A stretch of DNA of 64,000 bases from Nageia nagi (taxonomy: Eukaryota; Pinophyta), in contig JBITNC010000002.1 in assembly GCA_050084985.1 (NCBI GenBank), positions 248,001-312,000 on the forward strand, in the 5' to 3' direction. The notes beneath the pieces were generated by a model. The model was not told the DNA's origin and ran no database searches. It saw only the letters and a program-made list of their open reading frames with translations. Each line of letters begins with the position of its first letter. Within the stretch, counting starts at the first letter, position 1. Both the position numbers and the translations under genes were made by a program. Positions 22,302-35,539 of this stretch are shown piece after piece.

Positions 22302-23356
22302 AAAATTATTTGTACAAAATTTAGTACATGAATGAGAAGCTACCAAATTTAAAACCATACTCCATTTATATCAATCAAATATAATCTAAAATTTGATATT
22401 AAATTTTAAAAATATGTATTGATAAAATTTAAAATTGATATCCTAAAATTAAATAAATGTAAAATTAAAATTTAATATTATATTTTTCTTTTTGCCTTTT
22501 AAAGGTTAATTATTAAGTATTAATATATTCAACTTTGTGTTAAAATTTTAATAAAATTAAAATAGTCGATCAAATGTCTACACCTAACATATGACACAAC
22601 TTTCAAGCTCTCCCCTTGACTGAGGAATGCCTCTCGATGTAATTATTTATTTATATAAATATTCATAATATGTTGAATGTGCTAAAAATGTGTTAATTGT
22701 ATGCTAATTAATGTTAATAATGATTTTATTTATAATTATTTTTATATTATCAATATTATATAATATTTATAGATTATTCACTAATATTCTTCTTTTCTTG
22801 AATGTAAGGTACAAAAGGAGCAAGGCTTGACATTCTCTATCAATATAATCATGGTAGGTCAACATTGAGATCACATCATACATATCCTTTTCAATGATTT
22901 TCATCACCACCTATCATACTTGGATTTGTTACACTTTTATGCTATATATTATATCCTTATATTTGATGCTTCATCTAATTTTCTAAAGAGAATAATGGTA
23001 TCGGTGTTGTATTTTGCAAAAGCAACTACAACATTCCTATTGCAACATTATTAGAGTATGCAATCTAAGGTGTGATATTTGAAGAATTTTTGCATTGCAT
23101 ATCTAAGATTCATTCATCCAAGATATGCTCCAATCCAAGTCAAGTAAAGCAACATCATTTGAGCATTGCCTTCACATAGGTGTACTTACTCCATCCTTAT
23201 TATTTATTTATGTTTGTTAGATCTTGAATGATGATGTGCCCTAGTTATATTAATCATTGTTCATAATTATTAATAATCAACAACTTTTATCATTGTATTT
23301 GTAGATTGTTGAATTTAATTTATTATTAAATAATAATTTATTTTTCATAGTCTACA
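22048..23356 (+). repeat. 5' LTR of N1, with an insertion
   Basis: Matches 24857-25602 at its start (shared ATCATATTTATGGTA near 22087) and from about 22640 to the end (shared ACCACCTATCATACTTGGATTT near 22910). About 22118-22640 has no counterpart and includes a TA microsatellite. Confidence 0.8.
22266..22299. repeat. (TA)17 microsatellite
   Basis: Uninterrupted alternating T and A inside the extra segment of the N1 left LTR. Length is likely polymorphic. Confidence 0.95.
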
Positions 23357-24843
23357 TTTTGGTGAATGATATGGGTGTTATTTTAGGATAATCAAAAGAT
23401 CATATTTTCAATAAAAATGAAATCAAATCAGTTATATGTCGGAATCAAAAGCATGATATATTAGAATTTAAATATTAGGTCATCCAACAAAAAAGTCAAT
23501 CTTAAACTTAGCAAAAGAAGAATAAAAATAGCAACTATGCTGATTTTGTCATCTATGATAAGAATTCAACATTGATCTAGATAAAGCAAAAATAAGTAAA
23601 ATTAATAGGATCAACAAGTACATGCAGTATAAGGCTAATTACATCTTCATTATATCAAATTACAACCAAAATAAGGTAAAATTAAGTATATCTTTTCCTT
23701 TTCTTATAAAATAATTTATTTCTATTTTAACATATCATATCATAAATGTTATGTCAGTTTATCAATGCTATATTATGAATGTTATGTTATCTTATCAATG
23801 TTATCTTGTTTGTGATATCATATAGTTTATCATGAGTGTTATCATATATTTTCCAAATATTATCAAAATAAGCCAATAAGACATCAACAAACCCTTGGAA
23901 AAATATTTTTATTGATTATTAGACTCCCTTTTTGAATCTTTTAGGGAATCAAAAGACACCAACATAGAAGCCCCATGATGATATCAATAGACTCTATTTT
24001 TAGATCTTTTGGGATATCAAAGGACCCATAATCATGGCAACCCCTTGATGATATTAGTAGACTTCATTTTTGGATATTTTGGGACATCAAAATATCCATC
24101 ATCATGGTAGCCCAATGATGATATCAATAGACTCCTTTTTAGATTTTGTGGGGTATTAAAATACCCACCATCATGGTAGCCCCATGATGATATTAATTTA
24201 TTAATTATATTAAAAAATGATATATCAAACATCAACAACCCTTTGGGTGGATGCTCTTGTTCTTCTATCATTTACATTTGGATAGTCATTAGTGATTCTT
24301 TATAGAAAGATGGGTATACTCATATACTATCCCATTTTGGATCTTTTGGGATATTAAAAGTTCCACTATGGGCACAAGTTATCCATGACCCTTCTTGGAT
24401 AAATGATTTCATTTCCAAGATTATCATGATTTATGAATGTTTCAACACTTATATTGCTTGAATGTCATGTTTATATTTTGTCATTTCATATATCAATATT
24501 ATAATATGAATTTCAATTTCATACATCATAAACAATCATGATTATTGCTAATATGGAAGGTATTGATCATTTTGAAAAGCATATAAACCCTCCAAAATAT
24601 TTCAAATTTACAATTTTCTTCATTTCTTCTTGTAGGTTCAATTTTTACTTTGATTCCTTGTTCACCAAAGGATGAGAAAAAACATAAAGAAAAAAATGGC
24701 ATGGAAGTAGTATTAAAATAAAAAGATAAGGGCTAATACTACTATCATTCAAGGAAGTACATTTCAATTTTAGTCATATGTTTTCTTTCATTTCTATTCT
24801 TGTTTAGATTATATGATTCTAAACATTCATGTCATTACATATC
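23357..24843 (+). other. Interior of N1, no protein domain
   Basis: AT-rich, stop-rich in all frames. The sequence after the left LTR (TTTTGGTGAATGATATGG) does not match the initiator-Met primer site; the primer tRNA is not identified. The only structure is the tandem repeat at about 23930-24200. Confidence 0.65.
23930..24200. repeat. Tandem repeat, unit about 75 bp, about four diverged copies
   Basis: Each unit contains GATGATATCAATAGACT, a TTTTTAGATCTTTTGGG-like box, then ATCATGG and AGCCCCATGA. A further partial copy is seen near 24325-24360. It lies inside N1. Confidence 0.85.
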
Positions 24844-24856
24844 CAAGAGGGGCATT

Positions 24857-25602
24857 TGTGAGCAAATAAATTTGATTTTTTATTTATTTAGAAATCATAT
24901 TTATGGTATCTAATTGATATATTAATTAATTATGAAATATCAAGGCTGAATGTTATAATCAAGGTTAATTGATGTTAATCATGAGTTTATCTATAATTAT
25001 TTTAAAAATATCAATATTATATTATATTCATATAATATTGGCCAATGTTCTTGATTTCAATGTATAAAAGGACCTGAGTAAGGTTTACAAATCTCTATCG
25101 AATCTAATCTTAATAGTTCAACATTGAGATCAAATCATATAGATCTCTTTTTAATATTTTAATCACCACCTATCATACTTGGATTTTTAATGTTGTTATT
25201 ATATCTATTGTATTTTATATTTAATTTTTCATCTAATTTGCTAAAGAGAATAATGACATAGATGTTGTATATTATGAAAACAACAACATCATTCCTATTG
25301 TAGAGTTGTTAGAGTATGGGATCTAAGATTTGGCATTGAAGGATTTTTGCATTTCATATCTAACCTTCATTAAGCTAATATCTAATCCAATCTTAGTTAA
25401 GTAAAGTAACATCATTTGAGGATTACCATCAAATAAGTGCACTTACTCTATTCTTGTTATTTATAGATCTAAAATGGTGATGTGTCACATTTATAATAAT
25501 CATTACTCATATTTATTAGTAAATAACAACTTTTATCATTGCATTCTTAGATTATTGACTTTATTTTATCATTAAACAATAATTCATTTTTTAAACTCTA
25601 CA
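24857..25602 (+). repeat. 3' LTR of N1
   Basis: 746 bp, directly after the purine tract at 24845-24853. A TATA-like TATAAAAG lies at 25063-25070. Ends CTCTACA. Confidence 0.8.
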
Positions 25603-25607
25603 ATTGG

Positions 25608-26580
25608 CTGGTTCATCAAGTAAAATTTGCACTTGTGGCTAATATTAAGGTAGGTGGATTCTTATATTATCAAACAACCTTATGGGAAACTTAAGTGGCA
25701 TGCAACTATGAAGAGTGAGCATAATGTTATGATGAGAAATCATAAATATGAGCTAGTTCCAAGTTCGAAGGGAATAAATATTATTAGGTGTAAATGGATT
25801 ATAATACCAAAGAGATATATGAGGGTGAAATGGAGGAACATAAGGCTCAGTTGGTAGCTAAGGGATATTCTCAAAAGGGCAAAATTAACTATAAGAAGAG
25901 CTTTATTCCCATGGACCACATAGATTCTATTCACCTTATGGTATATATGGCTTCTTATTTTAGTTGGAAGGTGCACTAAATAGATGTGAAGAGTACATTT
26001 ATTAATGGTAACTTGAAGGAGAAAATCTACATGCAAAAGTTGCTAGTATTTGAGAAAGGTGGTTCCATACCTCTTATTTACAAGTTAAAGAAGTCATTAT
26101 ATGCATTGAAGCAAGAATCAAGGTAAAGATATGAAAAATTGTATACTTTTTCATTAATTAAGGGTTCACTAGCTATACGATGCTAAATAATGTATATATG
26201 AGATGGAAAGGTGGATACATTTTTATTATTATTTTCTATATGTATGATTTGATTATCAAAGAAAATTCCCCTACATAAATTAAAGCCATAACAACTAAGT
26301 TGAAAAATAGTTTTGACATGATAGATCTTCATTCATTGCACTAATTTTTAGGCCTTTAGTATGGCAAATGAAGGATGGTATTTTTCTTTCACAACCTAAG
26401 TATGTCTTAAACCTTATAAAGAAATTTAAGATGGAGTATTATAATGTAGCTAATATCCTTATAGATTTTGAAATGAATCTTTCTAGGTCTACTCCAAATG
26501 GTCTATCTATTTATGAATCCTTATATTGTTCATTAATGGTTAGTTTATTATATTTTACCCATAATAAGTCAAATTGGAGA
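25608..26580 (+). pseudogene. Copia B, left part: reverse transcriptase remnant
   Basis: Old copia polyprotein without 5' half. After a linker (LVANI-like), the copia reverse transcriptase reads MKSEHNVMMRNHKYELVPS and CKWI (25708-25796), then KAQLVAKGYSQ (25832-25866), a damaged SAFLNG-type segment near 25990-26010, and LSQPKYVLNLIKKF (26383-26424). The last readable motif is SLLYFTHNKSN before element N2 begins at 26581. The polyprotein resumes at about 43964. Stops and frameshifts are frequent, and this is among the oldest copies here. Its 5' LTR and gag are not seen; N1 sits at its left edge. Confidence 0.8.
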
Positions 26581-27321
26581 TGATAAAATGTAACCCTAAA
26601 CTATAGTAAAGGATTACACAAATATATCTACTTAATTAAAGATAAAAGATGCCTAAATTCCTACCGATCACTCACTAACTAATGGAAATAAAGTAGTAAA
26701 GAAATGGTGATGAACACGATAGAAATAACAAAATTTAATTGAATAACTTAACAAACCTATAAGAGAAGAATGATAAATAACTATGGACTTACTTGGTGAT
26801 CATTGAGTATCTACTTGAACTTCATTCAAAATGTACTGATAATCAAGAATATGTATATGAACTTCAAAAGTATATATACTCATAATGTTGGCACTAGGAA
26901 TCATGTGGAGTCTTAGCACACCATTTTTGTATCCAATCAATCAATAGATCAAGCCTCGATATTATGAAGGAGAGGTTGATAGATCTTGAGTATAACATAT
27001 TTCAATCTCAATAGGTAGTGTTGATAAGCATGAATAATTTTATGAGATATGCATAATCTTATCGAGATAAAATCTTGATAGTTTTTTCATACATATAATT
27101 ATTAATTTATAGATTTAGGAATATACCTTAATGCACCTTTGCATGCTAGCATTGAAGTTAGTGGTATGACCTACAAAATAAGAGGATTACACATGAGAAT
27201 TAATTTAGGTAGATCATAAGCAATATATAAAGTATAACATAACATTATATTCATCCTAGTATAGTGAGGGTTATAAGATATATAGTTTGGCTCGAAAAGG
27301 GTACCAAATTATGTCTCATCA
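26581..27321 (-). repeat. 3' LTR of N2
   Basis: 741 bp. Shares with 43229-43960 the outer TGATAAAATGT, AATTTAAT/AACTT, an AATCAATA-rich centre and the GATATATAGTTTG box near 27278-27290. Confidence 0.82.
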
Positions 27322-27334
27322 TATGCCCCCTTTT
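27322..27334 (-). promoter_or_regulatory. Polypurine tract of N2
   Basis: Minus strand reads AAAAGGGGGCATA immediately before TGATGAGACATA of the LTR. This is the main evidence for the element's orientation. Confidence 0.8.
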
Positions 27335-27540
27335 GCAAGTTCTAATGAAGTAATTTGAAATTAATGCTTGCAAAGTAAATAAGAAAAAACAACTTCCTAT
27401 TTTTTTCTTGGATCTTCATAAAGTCAAAAATTTATTAGGGATGTATTATATCCCCTCTTTGCATTATTTGTTGATAGAGTAGCTAGAAAGGAGCAATTGT
27501 AAAGAACCTGTAGAAAAATAGAAATACCTTCCAAATATAG

Positions 27541-27945
27541 TGATGGTTAGTTTTAACCCAACCAACAAAGGTGATCATAAAGGTGATGGTTAATAACACA
27601 ACCAAAAAAGTTTATTATAAAGGTGATGGTTAATAACTAAACTAACAAAGTTGATTATAAAGAAAACATAGTGATGGTTAGTTTCAAACCAACCAATGAA
27701 GGTGATCATAAAGATGCTGGTTAATAACCCAACCAATAAATGTTTTCATAAAGCATATACAATTATCATCATAATGAATTTTGTCATTGTGGGTATCCTT
27801 TACCTTAGATACCACCTATAATATTCATAATGGAATAGGCCATTATAGATACCCTTTACATCTCTCTAAGGTATTATTGGGATGATATGTACACACTAGT
27901 GATGGTTAGATATTTCCCAACCAACAAAGGATATGAGAATAAAAT
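27541..27945. repeat. Tandem repeat, unit about 42 bp, five copies plus an outlier
   Basis: Units start GTGATGGTTA and continue with a CCAACCAA box and GATCATAAAG. Five lie at about 27541-27760 and a sixth stands apart at 27899-27945. It lies in the untranslated 3' part of N2. Confidence 0.85.
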
Positions 27946-30772
27946 ATTTGGACATAATAAAAATGATCTTTCATTTTCATTAGATTTGACATTGACACAA
28001 GATTAGTAAATGAAATAAGCTTATAGAAATATTTTATTTCCATTATATATAGAAATGATTAAGTGTAAAGGAAAGAAACATTGTAATTTTGTGAGCTATC
28101 ATTGTACTTAAAACATCATTTGAGAACATAAGCATTAAACATCATGTGCACATCAGAACTTTAGAAATAATATAAAATCATATAAGTATACTTGGAAATA
28201 AAGATATAAGGTGAGAAAAATCCCTTTTGTGTTGCCTAAGGATATGTCCTTAGGTATTTTTTCTTTAGAAATATATGTTATATGAATTTTCCCTAGCTCT
28301 AGTGCTAAGTAACACTTATAACTTTAAATCCTTTTTTGATCTACCTTTCTTGGGAATATTTCTTTGGAATTATTCCTGGAAATATTTCTTGGGAAATATT
28401 CTTAGGAATATTTCTTTAGAACTCTTCTTGGAAATCTTTTCTTATGAATCATTGAAGAAAATTTTTCTAAAGTATTTGTCTAATGTTTCCTCTAGTGCTA
28501 GTGCTGAGTGACATTTGTAGTTCTTTGGAATATTCATATGATTTACCTACATCATTTGATATTTAATCTAAAAATTTGAAATTTCACTATGATTGAGCCT
28601 GAGGAATCTAAAAATACTTCATCTTCTTTGTGAACTTTCTAGCACTAGCACTGGCAGCAATGCTGATGCTATTGTGAATTGATCTTTTTTATGTGAAGTT
28701 TTTCTTGGGAACATTGTGAGCATTTGAAGATATGAAAACTTTGGAAATCATGTGAGCATATGAAAATAGAATACTTAGGAATCATATGGATCTTTATGAA
28801 TCTAATAAATATATGAACATAAATTATTTTTGAACTCAAGAACATTATGAACATATGAACATATGAACATAAAGGATCTTTGCACTTTGAAAACATTATT
28901 ACTCTTGAGAATATGAACTTTATAAATTTCAAAATTTGCAATCATGTGAACATAAATAAAACTTTAAAATTTGTGAATCATAAGAGAATGTGTACATATC
29001 AAATCACTTGTTCATATAGATATATCATTGTGTATATGAAGCATGAACATCATAGCTAGGAGATAAGGGAGTTAAGTGCTTCAACCTTTTAAGTTCTTGA
29101 GGGCATGTATCCAATACATGATCATATGTCCTAAGTGTTAGTTCTAGGTAATATCTAAAATAAGCATTCTAAACTTATGGAACTAACCACATGAGCTACT
29201 TTGATTCTAAATTTCTAACATTATCCTTATTTTTAACCTTAAACCTCAACAATAACACTGGCAGGAGTGTTGGCATTAGGAAACTTATACATTTGTATAT
29301 TGAGATATTTTCCAATTGATACACTAATTAAATTTACCTCTATAAACTAAAAATATTATATTTAGCTCCAAAAGTGAATTTAAAAGCCAATTGCACTCAA
29401 AATTTTACTCATATAGGCATCCCTATTGCCCCCATGTTAAAAACTCATGGCTCCATTACATAAGGACTTTATAAGTTTATAATGAATAAGTGTATTTGAA
29501 AATAAATCTTAGATATAATTACAGATATTATATAAATATGTATGCATGCCTTATTTTCATTACTATTGGTACTTTGGGTTAAAACAATTGCACTTTGGAC
29601 ATTCTTGCAATTTCTTCCCAACTTTGGGCAATTTTGCATATTTCTTTGAAACAAATTGGAATTGTATTCAAATATGATAAATAATAACCAAAACATATGA
29701 ATGTACTTAATATCATGGTTACTTTTATAGTTTTCCTTTCAATTTTCTCTTTTTATGATTTTTACCCTCTTTCATGATTGCCCCATACTTGCAAACTTGT
29801 CATTGTTATAAACTTGCCAACTTCCAAGAACCATAATTTTTTCTAAATATATTGAATTGGTATTATTATTATTTACATTGAAAGAATAAATTAATAAATT
29901 TAATAAAAAAACATACCTGAGCACTTTTGAGAAAAAATAACTAATATAGGACCTGAATTAGACTGATGTCCTACACTTTTATCACTTTTGAAACTTGAAA
30001 TGTTTGTATCTTTTAAATGATGAGGAGTTTTGAGATATTTTTTTTTTAATTTGCATAAAATTTTAAGATATTTATAAATATTCCATAATATTTGGTCATA
30101 CACACTAGTGCTCTACCAACAATTTTGGCACTAAGTTATTATTACAAAATTAGGCCAATTTTTATCCTACAAGACTATCATATGGATATGATCCTTCTGA
30201 GCTAGACTTTTTCATTTCTAAACTAATATTATAATTCTTAGTACTAAGAAAACTTTTGACATGTTTTTGATAACTTTTGACAACTTAATATAACTTAAGA
30301 CAACTTTGAACACCTTTGGATAACTTATGACAATTCTTTAAGACTTTTACAGACAATTTTAGACTAGCTTGAATAAATTTAGATAGACTTAAATAAACTT
30401 GATCAAAAAGAAGAAAAATAAAATGGTTAATTATGCCCCCAAAAAAAAATGGGGATGTAAGAATGCAATCCTATGCTTTATGAATTGTATGTCTATCCTA
30501 TATGAAGTACATACATGTATTGTATGAGATGTATATCTATCTTATATGAAATGCATACCTATGCTACATGACATGCAAAGAGAAAAAAGTCTATGTTAAA
30601 TCAAGTTTCCTTTTATCAAATGATTGCATGAGATATTTAAGCATTTTAAGAACTTAAGGATGTTTCTTAATGAAATTATAAATGATATTCAATAATGTTC
30701 CCTCTTTATTGTATTGTGATTCTAGGCATATAAATTCCTTTAGATCTTTCATACTTTTGATTAGGAAATTTA
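27946..30772. other. Interior of N2 without recognisable genes
   Basis: About 2.8 kb of AT-rich DNA. Short minus-strand frames (28669-28941, 29469-29696, 29900-30103) have biased composition and no motif I know. 28360-28470 repeats GGAAATATTTCTTGGGAA-like words and 28700-28950 repeats ATATGAACAT-like words. No reverse transcriptase or integrase pattern is visible. Confidence 0.6.
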
Positions 30773-31350
30773 TCATATCATAAACACATCATGAACATAT
30801 TGAATAATCTCAATAGTAGCATTAGAATTAGGAGAAGTATCATCATAAGTATCTTCAATTATCTTAGGAGTTAGATCATTTTCAAGTCCTCCTTGTTCAA
30901 GATAAATATCTACATTAGGGACATCTTTATCTAGTAGGTCTCCTTCCTCAAGATGTATCATTTTGTTTTCTAAGAGTTTATGCAATGTTTTCTTCATGCT
31001 AATACATCCATTAGTTGAATGGCCTTTTACTTAATGATATAAGAAATATTTTTTCTCTGTGTACAATTGAGGTTTATTTTTGTTCTCAATATATTCTTTT
31101 CCCTTTTTTGATTTGATAAATCCACTTGTTAAGCAAATTTTGAACATATTTGTAGGACTTATAAGAAGTTTGTAAACTTATTATTTTATTTCCTTATTCC
31201 TCCTATAAGTATCAAGGGAAATATCCTCATCTTCTTCATTTGTATAAAATTTAGTAGTATTATTATCTACAAGTAATAAATCATGCTTTGCATTTACCAA
31301 AGAATAGAATTTGAGATATCTTGGATTCTTTATCTAGACCATGTTCATTA
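30773..31350 (-). pseudogene. N2 gag-like fragment with a damaged zinc knuckle
   Basis: On the minus strand, after scattered readable pieces (VDNNTTKFYTNEEDEDISLD near 31200-31260), the sequence reads EKKYFLYH-stop-VKGHSTNGCISMKK, then a 75-residue open block, TLHKLLENKMIHLEEG onward. The spacing Y-H-x4-G-H-S-T-x2-C followed by a basic helix resembles the end of gag in plant Tat/Ogre-type gypsy elements, with the first cysteine replaced. The remainder is acidic and unrecognised. It fits N2's minus orientation. The family assignment is tentative. Confidence 0.45.
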
Positions 31351-31352
31351 TG

Positions 31353-31748
31353 TGTTGGAGTTTTTTATTTTACAGACCCACTAGAATAAAATTCAATCAT
31401 ATTTTTGAAATGCCCCCATGTTTACTAAATGCTACCACCTTATGCATTTCCAAAATTCCTGCACCCTTCACATTTCTGAAACATTATCGCATTTCTAGAG
31501 ACCTATCATATTTTGTCAGTGTTTTTGATAGTTACAAGTATTTATGATGTTTTCATCTATTTCTCATAGTTGCATGATGTTTTAAGGTCTATTACTTTTC
31601 TAGGATGATGAGAGAGTGGTTCAGAACATGAATGTAACTCCTATTTAGCTAATTTAAGTGATTCTTAGTGAATTTATGTAACATTCCATAGCATTCATTT
31701 TTTTTCAAAATTATCCATAAGATTAGATTAGTTACTCATAAAGGTCTT
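31353..31748 (+). repeat. 5' LTR of copia C, first part
   Basis: Starts TGTTGGAGTTTTTTATTTTACA. Aligns with 41564-41960 and stops where gypsy copy 2 begins. Confidence 0.88.
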
Positions 31749-32147
31749 TGTTAGGATCCCACATCCTAACATTTTAGTGTTAGTATTAGCATTTTATTAA
31801 ATTATTGGCCTATATTGTAAACTGTAGTATTGAGATTGTAAGGGTGGGGCCCAATTTTGCATTACTATTAGGGTTAGGTTTAGTTTATTATAAATAGATA
31901 GAAATGTGTGGAGAAACACATATTGAAAATTATTTTTTGCTTTTGGAGTTGTAAGGAGGTATCCACCTCGAAGCAACTTGTAATTCTATTACTATTCAGT
32001 AAAATCCTATCCCTATCTACTATTTTGTGTTCTATTTATCAATGTATGCTCTATTATTTCCATAGATAATTATCATTTTCCTATTTTAAATTGATATTAA
32101 TTTCATTTGTATAATATTTCCCTTTTTTATAATTGTAGCATCATAAC
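31749..32147 (+). repeat. 5' LTR of gypsy copy 2
   Basis: 399 bp, TGTTAGGATCCCACATCC to ATCATAAC. The last bases and the following primer site are affected by a small deletion. Confidence 0.93.
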
Positions 32148-33160
32148 CATTTTGTTATAGGAAAACAAAAAAAATTCTTAGAGGTCTAATCTAAAAACCT
32201 TGTACTGAGGGTTTTAAAATATCTAGGAGGATTTTTTATTTTTGGCTAAGCACACTTGCCTATAAAGCTATGTGTGAAGTGAGGTGCAAAAAACTCTACA
32301 CCAATACCTAGGCCTCAAATAGAAAGCTACATGGAATTGGACTCCACATACCAAAAGGTATATCAGAGACTATCTAGGCTATAAAGAAAAACTAGGTAGG
32401 AAGTTGTGTCAATCATATGTAAACTGTAGCACACCAGCAAGTGCTATTGGAAAGTTACTTATCATAGAAGCCATCTTTGCATCCTCTTTCCTTACAAAAC
32501 TTGGATAGGAGGGGTGTTTAGACAAGCCTATAGAGCAGATAATCCTTACCCTAAAATTGTTACTTCACATAAAAAACCTTGATTTGGGAACTAGAATGTA
32601 TGGCATGCAATTTTTTAGAGCCACCAAAATAGTAGTTCAAAGGTAGCAAAAAATTCATATCTAAATAACTAAAAATATGTACCATTTGAGCAATTTTTAA
32701 CAAAAGCAGATAGACCCATAGACATATAAAAAGAGTTTGGGAGTCTAAAAATCATCATCGAGATACCTAGCCCATTGTGATAGTCTTTTTGAGCTAATCA
32801 TTTGGATATATTACACCCATACACTTTTTCAAGTAGTTTTTAAAAATAGCAATTTCTAAAAATAGTACTTTTCAAAAATATTAGCTTTAGAAATAGCAGT
32901 TTCCAGAAATGGCACTTGAAATAAGATCCCAAATAGTAGCACAAGCTAATCCTACCATGATGATATTTCAAACTATGATCCAACAAATGGTAGATACACT
33001 TACCAATACATCTAGGGTAGAAATTTGACAAATACAGACCCAAATACAAACCCTTGATAATAAATGTGATAATGTTCAAGTAAGTCTTAATCATACCAAT
33101 AATGCATCCAGTTCACAGTAATTAGGGTAGTTAAGAAATCCATAGGGGTATCATCACAAC
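32148..33160 (+). other. Untranslated leader of gypsy copy 2
   Basis: About 1 kb, alignable with 597-1595. No gene. Confidence 0.75.
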
Positions 33161-33169
33161 TTTCAGAGC

Positions 33170-33862
33170 CAACAAGGTGGTTTCATTCTTCCCTTCACAA
33201 CCAAATTAGATTTTCCTTGATTTGATGGAGATAATCCAATTAGCTAGATTTATAAGTCTGCATGGTATTTCCAATTGAACCAAATTCTAGAGTATTTGAA
33301 GGTGCACATGGTAACTTTTCATTTGAACAGTGAGGCTCTCCAATGGCACCAATGGTACTAAAAAATGCATCCTGCTCCATGGAATGAATTTACTCAATAA
33401 TTATTGATCCATTTTAGTCCTAGTGACTATGAAGATTTCATAAGGGCATTGACCAAGCTATGTCAAACTACAATAGTAAAAGAATACCAAAATTAGTTTG
33501 AGAAATTGGTCAATCACATAGAGGGTCTGGACGATGCATTTTTCACAAGTTGTTTTATCAGTGGATTAAAGGAAGAATTAAACCAAAGGTCAAAATGTTT
33601 AATCCCAAAACTATTATGGATGCTATTGCTTTAGCAAAGCTCGCTGAAGATAAAGCTAGTGCTCATCAATGGAATGTAAGACCCCCATTCACAAAAACAC
33701 ATAATTTTCTCCTTCCTCTAATAAAACAAGTACCCCACCACTGAATCGCATAATGCAAACTACGAAGTTGACATGGGAGGAAATAGAAGAATGTTAAATG
33801 AAATGATTATGCTATAATTATGATGAGAAATTTTTTCATGGTCATTGTTGTACTCAACAATA
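33170..33862 (+). pseudogene. Gypsy copy 2 gag remnant
   Basis: Aligns with the gag of copy 1 but retains the segment missing there (readable LNSEALQWHQWY near 33324-33360). Open piece 33550-33744. The zinc knuckle (near 33800-33850) is degraded: its second cysteine codon now reads Tyr. Stops and a frameshift disrupt the rest. Confidence 0.85.
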
Positions 33863-33869
33863 GTTATAT

Positions 33870-34273
33870 TTGCTTGATGTTGATGCTCCTAGTGAGGAGG
33901 AATATGATAGTGCACCCAAAGAGGCTATAGAGGAAATTCTAGATGAGGAGGCCTCAATTATCTCTTGCAATGCATTGGTAGAAATTACTACCCCTCAAAC
34001 TATGAAGGTCAAAGGGGTTTTTAAAAAGCATCCTCTCATAATATTGTTGGATTCAAGAAGTACTCATAATTTCATTGATCCACGGGTGGCTAAGGTTGCT
34101 GACTATTACATCCACCCTACAAATAATTTTGAAGTTATGGTTGGTAATGGAGGAAAAATAGCATGTAAAAGCACATGTCACAATGTCAAACTAAGCATGG
34201 ACTACTATACTTTGAAAAGTGACATTTATGCTCTACCACTTATGGGATGTGATATAATTTTGGGGGTACAATA
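33870..34273 (+). pseudogene. Gypsy copy 2 protease domain remnant
   Basis: 134-residue open block nearly identical to that at 2240-2643, including LLDSRSTHNFIDPRVAKV. It has the same D-S-R in place of D-S-G, so the substitution was probably present in the family copy from which both derive. Ends in a stop. Confidence 0.85.
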
Positions 34274-34589
34274 GTTGAAGACTTTGGGCATCATGCAGTG
34301 GAATTTTATAAAGCTATGGATGACCTTTAAGGTAGATGAACAAGAGCATACTCTTAGGGGATTATAGGGTGGATCTATACAAATTATGAGCTCACAATGC
34401 ATGGAAAAGAACCTACAAAAAATCAAAAAAATGGATGCTAGCATAGTTATACTCTTTATCAATCATCAAATTTGAAGTCATAGAGCCTAAGGATCTGTAG
34501 CCCATCTTAAGTAAGCATTCAAGTACCTTTAAGGAACCAATGGGATTACCACCACAATGATCACATGATCATGCTATTTATTAGTGCTA

Positions 34590-35360
34590 GTAACTCACCC
34601 ACTAAATATTCATCCTTATCAATATCCTTATTTACAGAAAAATGAAATTGAAAAATTGGTTAAGGAACTATTGGATGTAGGAGTAATTTGACCTAGCATA
34701 AGCCCATATTCTTATCCAATTATATTGGTTCATAAGAAAGATGGTTCATGGCATATGTATATGGATTTTAGGGCCCTCAATAAAATTACCATCAAGGGCA
34801 AATTTTCCATCCCAATCATTGATGAATTACTGGATGAACTACATGGGGCAAGATATTTTCCCAAGTTGGACCTACAATCTAGTTATCACCAAATCTACTC
34901 AAGGAGGAGGATATACCAAAAATTGCATTTTGCACCCATGAGGGCCATTATGAGTTTTTGGTCATGCCTTTTGGCCTCACAAATGCTCCATACACATTTC
35001 AAAGTTTAATGAATTAGTGTTTCATCCACTCCTTAGGAATTTCATTTTAGTTTTCTTTGATGATATTTTGATCTACAATAAGACATGGCAAGAACATGTG
35101 GCACATGTTGACCAAACCTTACAAATTTTGAAGGAACACCAGCTATATGCAAAAAAATCAAAATGTTCATTCAACAAGAGGGAAATTGACTACTTAGGCC
35201 ATATTATATCCAAAGAGGGAGTTAAGGTGGATCCATAAAAGATTACTAACATGCAGAACTGGTTTATTCCTACATCTTTGAAAAGTCTCTAAGGATTCTT
35301 GGGGTTGATAGGCTATTATAGGAAATTTGTGAAGAATTATGGCAAGATTACAGCACCACG
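34590..35360 (+). pseudogene. Gypsy copy 2 reverse transcriptase remnant
   Basis: Readable blocks are [18 protein letters not shown] (34732-34785), [16 protein letters not shown] (34849-34896), a one-base frame change near 34896, then [10 protein letters not shown] (35047-35076) with both catalytic aspartates, and DYLGHIISKEGVKVDP (35191-35238). Better preserved than in copy 1. Confidence 0.9.
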
Positions 35361-35539
35361 AACCATGTTGTTGAAAAAGAATGCATTCTAATGATCTCCT
35401 CAAACTAAGGTAGCTTTCCTTAAGCTCAAAGAGGTGATGTGTACCACCCCAGTATTAGCAATGCCAAATTTTTCTAAAACCTTTGTAATAGAAAGTGATG
35501 CTTATGGAGTAGGAATTGGGGCAATATTGATGTAGGAGG

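Larger units (their letters stand above)
22048..25602 (+). mobile_element. N1: pol-less LTR retrotransposon
   Basis: A direct repeat pair marks LTRs at 22048-23356 and 24857-25602. Termini are TGTAGACACC/TGTGAGCAAA at the start and CTCTACA or TCTACA at the end. The flanking 5-mers ATGGG (22043-22047) and ATTGG (25603-25607) differ at one base and are a likely target duplication. A purine tract, AAGAGGGGCA, precedes the right LTR. The 1.5-kb interior has no gag or pol pattern but does have a tandem repeat. The left LTR is about 560 bp longer than the right, mainly through extra sequence at about 22118-22640. It looks like a non-autonomous element. Confidence 0.8.

Noticed and set aside
27541-27945. 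CRISPR-like array
   Set aside because: The units are contiguous tandem repeats without unique spacers, inside a plant retroelement.
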